Positions 46,294 to 54,530 of a stretch of DNA of 64,000 bases are shown here, piece after piece. Source of the stretch: Haliscomenobacter sp. (GTDB lineage: Bacteria; Bacteroidota; Bacteroidia; Chitinophagales; Saprospiraceae); contig JADJPL010000016.1 in NCBI GenBank assembly GCA_016713275.1, forward strand, positions 1 through 64,000, read 5' to 3'. The position numbers and the translations under genes were made by a program. The notes beneath the pieces were generated by a model. That model saw nothing but the letters and a program-made list of their open reading frames with translations. It searched no databases and was not told where the DNA came from. Each line of letters opens with the position of its first letter. Position 1 is the stretch's first letter.

Positions 46294-48617
46294 AACCTTC
46301 ACCGTTCTCGCATAAAAAAACGGTCCGGCGCGGTGGCCTTCGTGGGGCTGGAATTTGACGGTGATCCGGCTGGTGTTGGCGGTAAGGGGTTCGGGTATGG
46401 GGTAAAAGACATCCAGGAATTCGCCGTCTTTTTTGCCGCTGATGTTTTCGGTAGCGATGCCGACGCCGTCAACCAGGATATCGAATGTTTTGGAGCCGGT
46501 GAATCCGCCCCAGTATTCGATTACGAGGGCCATGGGGGCGCCTTTTTCGACATTCATTTCAAAAGAAAGCCAGCCTCCGCGCTCGGCGCCGCGGGCTTTC
46601 CGGCCCCGGAAATTTTCTTCGATGTTCAACTTATCTCCCTGGAAATTATGATCCCGTTCGGGCTGCATTTCGCCGGGTTGAAAGGCGTCGAAGGTAGCGG
46701 CTTCGAGCCGTTTCTTGCGTTCTTGTTCGGCCTGATAAGCTTGTTGGTGCGCGGCCCATTTTTTCTCAGTAAACAGGGCGAAATACACCGAATAGCGGCG
46801 GTCGTGGGTCTGGTAAAAAGGCTTGAGGAGGATGTCGCGGGGACGGCCTATGTTTTTGGTCCGAAAGGTATTGGCTTGGTTCGGAACCGGTTCAAGCCAA
46901 TCGGCCGGACGGCGGGATTCGGACATCCATACCGGCACGAAATCCGATTTTTTGGCGTTGGGGTCATCTACCGGGCCGAGGTCGCCCGCAAGGACAACCG
47001 GTCCATAGAAGACCGCTACCCGGTCGGGGTCGTCGGGCATGGATTCCAGCCGGAGGGAGAAAGGAAACCGAACGTCTACCTGGTCTCCTTTTTTCCATTT
47101 GCGACGGATAACCACGAGGCTGCCCGGCGTACCGGAATGTACCCAGGGTTTGCCATTTACCTTCACCTGCATTCCCTTTTCAGCCCAGCCGGGGTAGCGC
47201 AGGACCAAGGCAAACGTCTTCGGTTTCTTGACATCAACCGTAAACGAGGCGCCCTGTTCTTCCGGAAAGCCGGTGTGTTGGGTAAGCGTCAGCCCCATTT
47301 CCTGCCAGGTTACCTCCGAAGCGATGTACTGGCTGACATAGAGTTCCTGGTCGTTGTGGTAATAAATATTCCCTCCATACTTGCTGTGGGTTTCCATGCC
47401 CGAGCCTACGCAGCAGGTAAACCAATCGGGTTCCTGGTAGGTCTTGAAACCGCCCATTTCCAGGGAGAGGTTGTAGATGACCTTACCGGTTTCCGAATGC
47501 TGGGTGGAGAGGATATGGTTGAACAAGGCCCGTTCGTAGTAATCGGCCGTTTTGGCGCCGGGTTGCCAGGAAAAGAGGTGGCCGGTCAGTTTGAGCATGT
47601 TGTAGACGTTGCACGTTTCGGTAGTGCCGTCGCTGAGCCGGTTGCGAAGTTTGTCGGGGTCGCCGAAGTACTCGTGGTTGCCGTTTCCCCCGGTGACATA
47701 AGAATGATGATCAACGACCGTATTCCAGAAAAACTCCGCTGCGTGGCGGTCGGTTTCGGCGCCGGTCAGTTCGTACAGAACGGCATAGGCGTTGAGTTTG
47801 GGGATCTGGGTATTGCCGTGTTTGCCCGGAAGGACGTCTTTCCCTTCCGCCAAGGGGTCGACAATGGCTTTGTGGTGAAATGCGCGGGCCAGCTGGAGGT
47901 AGGTTTCGTTTCTGGTGGCGGCATAGAGCGCGGCCAGGGGCTCCTGAATTCCGCCGAATTCGCAGCGCAGCATCAGCTGCCGCTGTTCGTCGGATAAGGG
48001 AAAAACAATGGTTCCGATCCAATCGGCAAACCGGGAAGCGATCTCCAGGGCTGCTTGATTCCCACAAAGCTGGTAGGCATCGAGGAGTCCGGCCAGCACT
48101 TTGTGGTGGGTATAGAACGGCGACCAGAGCCCGTTGAGGTCGAAACCCTGGGAGCGGATATTCCCTTTGGCCACTTCTTCTTCGAATATTTTTTTCCCTT
48201 TGGCCATGGCGCCCAGGTACCCATTTCCCTGGGCCTGCTGGACCAATCCCAATTCGGCCACGATATGGTGCACGCGTTCCAGAAAGCGGGGATCGCCGGT
48301 CGTCTGGAACATCAGGGCGCAGGCGCTCAGGTGGTGGCCCAGGCTGTGCCCGGCGAGGGTTTCCGCTTCCCAGCCATGGTAGGGCGCCGCGTTGGGTTCC
48401 AGGCCCGCCTCGGTGCGAAATCTGGCCAGGAGGCGGTCGGGATCAAAATGGAGCAAGGATTGGACGTTCAAATCCGTGGCATGTTTAAACGGCCCGTCGA
48501 GGAGTTTGATTTCGTTAAGCGGAAAAGGCTTTACCATCACCCGCTCCTGCGCAAAGGAGCAGGCCATCCAAAGGCAACCCGCAAAAAGGCCAGCACAACG
48601 CGCGTTTTCCCCATCAT
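46285..48617 (-). CDS. GH127 beta-L-arabinofuranosidase (5' frameshift)
   Basis: About 777 residues. The mature enzyme starts near AQERVMVKPFPL. An ATG pair at 48612-48617 joins the main frame if one base is added in the CCCC/TTTT runs at 48605-48612, giving a signal peptide ending FAGCLWMACSFAQ. The catalytic barrel (DUF1680) carries the zinc/nucleophile set of the family: Glu and Cys in TTETCNVYN and the Cys pair in TCCVGSG. A beta-rich C-terminal domain ends the protein. GH127 enzymes release beta-linked L-arabinose, as from hydroxyproline-linked arabinosides; some act on other pectin sugars. It heads the hydroxyproline gene run. Confidence 0.87.
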
Positions 48618-48744
48618 TTCCTGTTTTAGCCCCAAGATACAGCGCAAAGCCGACGATTTTGAATCTGCCACCCGAAACCGCAAAGCGAAAAGGGGCAGAA
48701 ATTGAAAAATCTTGTCTACATTGGCCCGAAAACACGGCAAGAAC

Positions 48745-49185
48745 ATGGAAGTTAGAGAAGGCGATATCGTCAAGGTGCACTACACCGGAAGGCTGACCAG
48801 CGGCGAAGTATTTGATTCCTCGGAAGGAAAAGACCCCCTGGAATTTGAAGTGGGCGCCGGGATGATGATCGAGGGCTTCGACCAGGCCGTCATCGGTATG
48901 GCGGTAGGCGAAAAGAAAACGGTCACGATTGCCCCCGAAGAAGGGTACGGCCCGCGGTTTGAGGAGATGGTAATGGAATTCCCGAAGGCCAACTTGCCGG
49001 AAGACTTGGTTCCGGAACTCGGCATGCAACTCACCCTTTCCAGTGCCTCGGGAGAGCAATGGGCCGTAACGATAACGCATATTGCCGAAGAGATGATCAC
49101 GCTCGACGGCAACCACCACCTCGCCGGACAGGAATTGGAGTTTGATATTGAGGTGGTGGAGGTGGAAACTCCGGAGGAGGGGTAG
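48745..49185 (+). CDS. FKBP-type peptidyl-prolyl isomerase, SlyD-like
   Basis: A 146-residue protein from the ATG at 48745 (MEVREGDIVKVHYTG); an earlier ATG at 48712 would add 11 residues. It has the FKBP core (HYTGRLTSGEVFDSS, MIEGFDQAVIGM, GEKKTVTI, GYGPR) with the inserted flap domain characteristic of SlyD (about residues 70-120). It lacks the histidine-rich metal tail of E. coli SlyD. It is a cytoplasmic folding catalyst and is transcribed divergently from GH127. Confidence 0.93.
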   Translation: MEVREGDIVKVHYTGRLTSGEVFDSSEGKDPLEFEVGAGMMIEGFDQAVIGMAVGEKKTVTIAPEEGYGPRFEEMVMEFPKANLPEDLVPELGMQLTLSSASGEQWAVTITHIAEEMITLDGNHHLAGQELEFDIEVVEVETPEEG

Positions 49186-49197
49186 CCCCGGGAAGGG

Positions 49198-49228
49198 CGT
49201 AACGACGGGCAGAAGACCCGTCGTTACG
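49198..49228. terminator. Hairpin between convergent FKBP and protease genes
   Basis: Arms CGTAACGACGGG and CCCGTCGTTACG (12 bases, perfect) with a seven-base loop lie between the two convergent stop codons, 12 bases after the FKBP stop and 9 before the protease stop. It is clearly related to the 7155-7191 palindrome. Confidence 0.65.
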
Positions 49229-49237
49229 GAAAATTTA

Positions 49238-51214
49238 CTACATCGGCTTGGGGCAAGATTCGTATCTGGTGATCAAGGTAGTGCCCTTGACTTTAAAACA
49301 AACGGCTTCTGCCCGTTCGTATTTTTTCGTCAAAATGATTTCTCCAAGTATCGCTTTGGCGGTTAATGTGACATTGGTTGCATCGCATGGAATACCGATT
49401 TCTTTGGTTTGTCCGGTTGGGAAAGAACCCTGTTTTTTGGATTGCCTCTCCCCTTGATAATCATAACTCACCGTAAACTCGGTATTATACCCGCCGCTGT
49501 TTTGTATTCTGATTTTCACCAAACAATCGCTAAGATCGCAGGAAGTATAACTGGTATGCAGCGTAGTACCTGCGATTTCGTAGCAACGGTCTACGGCCGT
49601 GGGAAATGTTTTGGAGAAAACGGTTTCGCCGCCTATAGCTTTAACTGTAATTTGAATATTGGTTGCTTCACAAGGAATAGGCGCTTGTTTGGTTACTCCA
49701 ACGGCAAAAGAACCGCTATTAATTGGCGCTTGTTTTACCCCATTCAGGTAGTAGGTAGCCGTGAATTCAGCGGCATATCCGCCGCCGACTTTGTTCTTCA
49801 CGGTAATATATTTCAGGCATACGTTGGGATCCGATGCGGTACAGGCTGCCCAAGAGGGATTGAGCGTAGTTCCCCAAACCTGGAAACACTTGTTTTCAGC
49901 AAGTTTATCGAATCGTTGTTCAAATACCGTTTTTCCTGCAACTGCAACGGTTTTAATTAAAATATTAGCGGCATCGCCTGGGACTTCCACACGCTTTGAC
50001 TGGCCGACAGGGAAGGAATGTTCCCTTTTGTACGTTTCTCCGTTCCAGACAAAGGATACGGTCAGGTCGGCAACGTAGGTCCCTTTTCCAATTAGATTTT
50101 TGACTTCAATGGTACGGATGCAGCTCGAGGGGGTATCCTCGCAGGGAGAATACCTCGTAGCAAGCGTAGTTCCCCAGACCTCATAGCATTTATTCCCATC
50201 GAGTTTTGGCCACTGCCGGGTGAAAATCGTTTCCCCTCCTACCGCTTTAGCCTCCACCCGAATATTAAGGGCATGTTTTGGAATAAGGACTTTTTCGGTT
50301 TGCCCGATAGGAAACGATTTCTCTTCCTGATGATTAAACCCCATGACATTGTATGAGACGGTTAAATGGGCAACATAAGCGCCTTTTCCTGCAAGGTTTT
50401 TCACCGAAATAGTATAAGGATCTACCGGGGTGGCATCTATCCAACAGGCATCATAGCCGATGTTGTTGCTTTCATAGTCTACCCACTTATACCCATTCAA
50501 CCCCCAGTTCCTTCCCCAGGAGTTTTTTATCAACCAGGCATGTTTGGTATCATCCCATCCCACAATCGCAACGACGTGATTCGTATAAGCCCGGCTGGTA
50601 CTCTCTTTATGAACGCCTCCCCTTACGTTGGGGTCGTCGCTGTTGCCTGAAGCTTTAAACTTGTCTGTCGAATTAAACGCGGTTACCACCGCCCCATGGC
50701 TGCAAATTGCTTTTTTGATATCGTCCACAGAAGGGTATAACGGATTCAGTTTATTGACATATCCCCAGTCATACCCTTTGTATTTCGTATTAGCATCTTC
50801 GTACGGGCATTCAAAATCAGGGGACTGCCCGTTGTGGGAGCTCTGATATTTCATCACGCTTTCTTTCTCGATACGGTGTTTCACCATCCAGCGCAAAGGG
50901 ACATCGGGCAGAGAGCCATCGCAATTTCCGATGCTGCAACTAATAATATGTTGCTCTGAAACATCAACATCTTCTGGCTTATACCCTTGGTTCATGATCA
51001 AAAAACTGGTCTCAAAAGCCGCGGCGGCTGCAAAAGCCCAGCAACTTCCGCATCCAACTTGGTCGGGAACTTTCGTAACCAAATTTTTGGAGCGCAAATC
51101 AAACCTGCTCAGCGAAGCCGAACATTGATTGAGTGACGGCGGTGGCGGAGTCCCCTGGGAAAAAAGCCTAAAGGGGAACGCCAGGATTAAAATGAGAAAC
51201 AGGGTATTCTTCAT
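49238..51214 (-). CDS. Secreted papain-like (C1) cysteine protease with four C-terminal repeats
   Basis: A 658-residue protein with a signal peptide (1-20). The papain fold has C58 in GCGSCWAF, H213 in NHVVAIVGW and N231 in KNSWG. Only about 30 residues precede the catalytic domain, so the usual inhibitory propeptide is missing. Four tandem repeats of about 98 residues follow (about 268-365, 366-466, 467-564, 565-658). Each has a beta pattern with SFPVGQ, IP..A.NI and a Cys-x-x-x-x-GTTL block. The repeats look like immunoglobulin-like adhesive modules; a distant likeness to cytolysin C-terminal domains is only an impression. No T9SS tail is obvious. Confidence 0.85.
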   Translation of the reverse strand: MKNTLFLILILAFPFRLFSQGTPPPPSLNQCSASLSRFDLRSKNLVTKVPDQVGCGSCWAFAAAAAFETSFLIMNQGYKPEDVDVSEQHIISCSIGNCDGSLPDVPLRWMVKHRIEKESVMKYQSSHNGQSPDFECPYEDANTKYKGYDWGYVNKLNPLYPSVDDIKKAICSHGAVVTAFNSTDKFKASGNSDDPNVRGGVHKESTSRAYTNHVVAIVGWDDTKHAWLIKNSWGRNWGLNGYKWVDYESNNIGYDACWIDATPVDPYTISVKNLAGKGAYVAHLTVSYNVMGFNHQEEKSFPIGQTEKVLIPKHALNIRVEAKAVGGETIFTRQWPKLDGNKCYEVWGTTLATRYSPCEDTPSSCIRTIEVKNLIGKGTYVADLTVSFVWNGETYKREHSFPVGQSKRVEVPGDAANILIKTVAVAGKTVFEQRFDKLAENKCFQVWGTTLNPSWAACTASDPNVCLKYITVKNKVGGGYAAEFTATYYLNGVKQAPINSGSFAVGVTKQAPIPCEATNIQITVKAIGGETVFSKTFPTAVDRCYEIAGTTLHTSYTSCDLSDCLVKIRIQNSGGYNTEFTVSYDYQGERQSKKQGSFPTGQTKEIGIPCDATNVTLTAKAILGEIILTKKYERAEAVCFKVKGTTLITRYESCPKPM

Positions 51215-51253
51215 AAAATCCGGTTTTAGCGAAAAATCAAAAAAATGGGACCT

Positions 51254-52618
51254 TTAATAGCACCTTCTTTCCTTCTGTTCAAATTTCGATTGCATCACCT
51301 GCCACCCGGAGGCATCGCGGTTTTGGATCGTCATCTTCACGGCAGTTTGCTTAACGCCAGCGGTGACTTTCACCTCTATTTTTTGGGGTGGGCAGTTGTT
51401 GGGCGTCATCAGCGTCTGATTGGTATGCAGCACGTAGGTGTCATTGGTTCCCTGGTAGAAACCAATCGACGTAAAGCCATCCCCGAAGGTGGCCTTCAGG
51501 TCGTGAAGCACAATGGAGGCCGTATCCCAGCGATAGGTTTGGCAGATGTCGTGGGCGCCGTTCAATGCGTTTACCCGGTGGTAGAAGGCCGCTTTCTCTC
51601 GGCCTTTGAGGAAGGTGCCACCCACCAGCAGGTTTTTGCCTTCTGCGTCTGCAGGCACAACCCCTACCGGATTCAGCCTGGACTCTGGAACGGCATACCG
51701 GTTCCCCCACACCGAAGCGCCACCCGACCCGACTACAAACGTGAACTCATCCGTCCCGTTAATAGTGCCGGTTATAGCCAGTCCTGGCGCTTTTGGCATT
51801 TTTACCTGCCGGATGCAAAGCCCTGATTCGCTCATTGCCTCGCCATGCCAATAGCGGTTTGCCCAAACCACACTGCCTTTTGCCGGATCCAGGTTCATTA
51901 CCAGCACGTCGGCATTTTTGGAATTCATCCGGGCTGTTCCTACAACGTAAAGCCCGCCTCGGCTAATATTGGGCAGGAATTCCAGAAAACTCCCCTGTGC
52001 AAAACCCGATTCGTCGAAGAAAACCCGGTTCCAAACCGGATTGCCGTCGTAATCGGTGCGCACAACGTAGACGCCGGTTTTATTGGCCTCTTTGGACAAC
52101 CCCACCGCGGCAAACCCCTTATCGGGGAGTTGGATCACGCATACTCCCGTTTCGGTCGTGGCAGGATTCCCATACCGGCGGGCCCAAAGCGCCTCCCCTG
52201 CCTGGTTCGTCCGGATCAGGAACAAATCGGTTGTCCCGTTTGCGCCTGCAAAGTTGGTTTCACCGACGATGATAAATCCATCGGGTTTGTTCGCTTTGTT
52301 GGTCACTTTTTGCACATAGCGGGGGAATTCGCCCTTCTCCGTTCCCAGGCGTACTCCTCCGGGAAGGATTTTACCGGTGGCATCGAGCCGGCTCAATACC
52401 AAATCGGTATTCATTCTGCCAAACTCCACTTGCTGAAGTAAAATAAACTGGCTGTTCAATTCGACGACACTCCTCCCCGCATCCAGTTCACGGGAAAGCA
52501 GGTGGTTTTGAAACTGACCAAACAAGGAATTTGGCCAAAGAACGGCCAACACGATCAGGAAGCCGTAGGCGGACCCAATCCGCCTTAGCCTCCCTTGAGA
52601 ATAAGGAACCGTTTTCAT
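51254..52618 (-). CDS. Secreted beta-propeller-like protein of unknown function
   Basis: A 454-residue protein with an N-terminal hydrophobic segment (about 15-34) ending FGQ. The body has repeated strands such as GFIIVGETNFAG, FAAVGLSKEANKTGVYVVRTDYDGNPVW and LYVVGTARMNSKNADVLVMNLD, about 50 residues apart. This is the pattern of bacterial beta-propeller repeats (delta-60-like) common in Bacteroidota surface proteins. The C-terminus (from about 400) is a different small domain with no clear T9SS motif. It lies 39 bases before the protease gene on the same strand, so they may be co-expressed. Confidence 0.6.
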   Translation of the reverse strand: MKTVPYSQGRLRRIGSAYGFLIVLAVLWPNSLFGQFQNHLLSRELDAGRSVVELNSQFILLQQVEFGRMNTDLVLSRLDATGKILPGGVRLGTEKGEFPRYVQKVTNKANKPDGFIIVGETNFAGANGTTDLFLIRTNQAGEALWARRYGNPATTETGVCVIQLPDKGFAAVGLSKEANKTGVYVVRTDYDGNPVWNRVFFDESGFAQGSFLEFLPNISRGGLYVVGTARMNSKNADVLVMNLDPAKGSVVWANRYWHGEAMSESGLCIRQVKMPKAPGLAITGTINGTDEFTFVVGSGGASVWGNRYAVPESRLNPVGVVPADAEGKNLLVGGTFLKGREKAAFYHRVNALNGAHDICQTYRWDTASIVLHDLKATFGDGFTSIGFYQGTNDTYVLHTNQTLMTPNNCPPQKIEVKVTAGVKQTAVKMTIQNRDASGWQVMQSKFEQKERRCY

Positions 52619-52667
52619 GGTTTTGGGATTAAGTGGGGAACAACCCCTTTTGGGGAAATCATTGAAT

Positions 52668-53468
52668 TTACAAAACCCTTGCCCCCGCCCCGTACTGCAG
52701 GTGCAGCACCTGGGCTTTACCTGGAGCGTAGACCGTAACGATATACAGGTCGTCGTGCCCTTCTATCGGGGGAATGGGCTTTCCACCCAGTTCCCGGATG
52801 ATCATCGGTACCGTAGGCTGATGGCCGACGATGAGCACGGTCTGGCCTTTGTACTTGGAGAGGATTTCGCCTACCAGCCCTTCCACGTCCATATCGTTTT
52901 TCACGACAATGACCTTGCCGAGCCGGGCAGCGAGCGGCTGCGCTGTTTCCTGGGTGCGTTTCCATTGCGTGGCGTAAATCGCCGACACCCCGGAATGCAG
53001 GGCGGCGTGGACCAGTTCCTGGGCGCGGGCTTCCCCGGCGGCAGTCAGGCCCGGATCATCCCCGGCGCCGGCTTCTGCATGCCGGAGCACTAAAACGGTG
53101 GTTGGCGGTATGGGAAATACCTTTGGCGTCAAGAACAAGTTGCCCGTATGGTACCCTTTGCCGGTGACGACAAAAAAGCCGGGCGCGGTAGCGTACGTTT
53201 CAAAATCGGGGTGCGTGGCGGTAACATAATACCTCCCGGGTTTCAGGTCGATCCGGTAGGCGCCGTTTTCATCGGTGGTTACTTGCTTGCCGATATCCGT
53301 TTTTTCCAGAACAAAGACCACTTTGACAAACGGGGTTTTGGTAAAACTTCCTTCCTCCATAACAATTCCCTGATACCCGGAAGGAATGGATTTCTGGGCA
53401 ACGAGGCTGCTAAACAGGAAGCAGTAACATGCAGCGGCTAATACCCGCCTCATACAGGAGGATTTCAT
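52668..53468 (-). CDS. Carboxypeptidase-regulatory-like domain fused to histidine phosphatase
   Basis: A 266-residue secreted protein. A signal peptide (1-24) is followed by a CarboxypepD_reg-like beta-sandwich (about 32-115; TTDENGAYRIDLKPGRYYVTATH). A histidine phosphatase domain of the short SixA/phosphoglycerate-mutase type follows (about 122-260), with the catalytic R129-H130-A-E in VLRHAEAG, YATQWKRTQETA and IVGHQPT. The fusion of an extracellular regulatory domain with this phosphatase is unusual and implies action outside the cytoplasm. The substrate is unknown. Confidence 0.85.
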   Translation of the reverse strand: MKSSCMRRVLAAACYCFLFSSLVAQKSIPSGYQGIVMEEGSFTKTPFVKVVFVLEKTDIGKQVTTDENGAYRIDLKPGRYYVTATHPDFETYATAPGFFVVTGKGYHTGNLFLTPKVFPIPPTTVLVLRHAEAGAGDDPGLTAAGEARAQELVHAALHSGVSAIYATQWKRTQETAQPLAARLGKVIVVKNDMDVEGLVGEILSKYKGQTVLIVGHQPTVPMIIRELGGKPIPPIEGHDDLYIVTVYAPGKAQVLHLQYGAGARVL

Positions 53469-53633
53469 GGATGTGACATTTAGGTACAGAAAAAGAAAAG
53501 GATGACGCTAAAGGGAACGACAGGCCGTCTTCGCTAATGTGGGTAGGTTATGCTTTTTTGAGCGGAATTGCAATGACTTTTCTCATTGCAAAAGAAAATC
53601 CAACCGTTGCTCCGTAGCGACGGGTTTGAAACC
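53469..53633. repeat. Intergenic region ending in a half palindrome
   Basis: The gap after the phosphatase start has no gene. At 53609-53633 it contains GCTCCGTAGCGACGGGTTTGAAACC, the left half and centre of the 7155-7191 palindrome. The right arm is absent, and element copy 3 begins at the next base. Confidence 0.55.
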
Positions 53634-53759
53634 GGGACTGTCTCAAAAGACCGCCTTCGCCCCTGGCGGCCAAAAAATATTTTCTTTTTTCAATTCTAAT
53701 AAAAAAAGAAAATAAAATTTCATTGCCGGTGGCAAAGATTGGTCTTTTGGGACAGCCCC
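53634..53759. mobile_element. MITE-like palindromic element, copy 3 (deleted)
   Basis: A 126-base copy with ends GGGACTGTCTCAAAAGACC and GGTCTTTTGGGACAGCCCC, in the same orientation as copy 2. One arm of the central hairpin is missing (about 31 bases), so the internal stem is lost while both ends remain. It abuts a truncated palindrome on its left. Confidence 0.72.
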
Positions 53760-53849
53760 GAACCCATGACAACCGTCATTGCCTTTCCGGAAAAATTACC
53801 TTAACTACTCTGCGAAAAAATCAATTACCGAACGGCAAAACACGCAGTT

Positions 53850-54353
53850 ATGAACCACGACATGCATCCATCCGGCCACGCGGCACGCTGCTGGAAATGG
53901 TTGGCTTTCGCAGGACTAATGGTCTTTGGCGTATGGGCAAGCGCCCAGCAAGTTCGTTTCGTGCCTCCTGCCACCGAAGAAGAAGCGCATTCCCAGTTCA
54001 GCGCCAAAGGCTGGCTGGAAACCCCTGGGCTGCCCTCCACCTTTGTGCTCATTCAGCACACCCCCATCTCCCGCATCGTCACCCTGCACCGCAAGCCGGC
54101 GCCGGAACAACTGCCCATCCTGCTTACCCTGGTGAACAAAACCGGCGATTTCCGGATCGGCGAATGGGAAGCCCAAATTCAGGAAATCCCCAACGCCCCA
54201 AATCTGGTTTACTGCATTTTCGAGGTTGGCAAATCCGCGCCTCCCGGACGGTACGAAGCCAACGTCAGTGCCCCGGAGACCTGGATCAACTCACCGGAAA
54301 CCAGCCAGAAAGGGATGATCTGGGTGCTGATGAAAAAGCAGAGTGCGTTGTAA
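53850..54353 (+). CDS. Secreted hypothetical protein
   Basis: A 167-residue protein with a hydrophobic signal segment (about 16-32, ending ASAQ). The mature domain contains FVLIQHTPISRIVTLHRKP and YCIFEVGKSAPPGRYEANV, a beta-sandwich-like pattern without catalytic motifs. It lies between element copy 3 and a tRNA gene. No family was recognised. Confidence 0.5.
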   Translation: MNHDMHPSGHAARCWKWLAFAGLMVFGVWASAQQVRFVPPATEEEAHSQFSAKGWLETPGLPSTFVLIQHTPISRIVTLHRKPAPEQLPILLTLVNKTGDFRIGEWEAQIQEIPNAPNLVYCIFEVGKSAPPGRYEANVSAPETWINSPETSQKGMIWVLMKKQSAL

Positions 54354-54370
54354 ATTCAAAGGAAGGGTTG

Positions 54371-54457
54371 CGGAGATGGAGGGATTCGAACCCCCGGTAC
54401 CCTTACGAGTACACCGCATTTCGAGTGCGGCCCGTTCAACCACTCTGGCACATCTCC
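54371..54457 (-). tRNA. tRNA-Ser (CGA)
   Basis: The minus strand folds as a class II tRNA of 87 bases. The acceptor stem is GGAGATG/CATCTCC with discriminator G, the anticodon loop CTCGAAA gives anticodon CGA, the long variable arm is GTACTCGTAAGGGTAC, and the T loop is GGTTCGAATCC. CCA is not encoded. It reads UCG serine codons. Confidence 0.95.
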
Positions 54458-54464
54458 GGGTCCG

Positions 54465-54472
54465 CAAAGGTA
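54465..54472 (-). promoter_or_regulatory. -7 box upstream of tRNA-Ser
   Basis: TACCTTTG on the minus strand lies seven bases before the tRNA 5' end and matches the Bacteroidota -7 consensus TAnnTTTG. No clear -33 box is visible. Confidence 0.5.
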
Positions 54473-54530
54473 AGTATTTTACCTTTTTTGGGTGCATTTT
54501 TTTCTTACCTTTCGGGAGAACAATCATCCC

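Noticed and set aside
46333..47997. 554-residue plus-strand ORF
   Set aside because: It is the antisense of GH127 and contains no recognisable domain.
48618..49119. Extension of the GH127 frame upstream to 49119
   Set aside because: It would overlap the FKBP gene antisense; the signal peptide places the true start near 48617.
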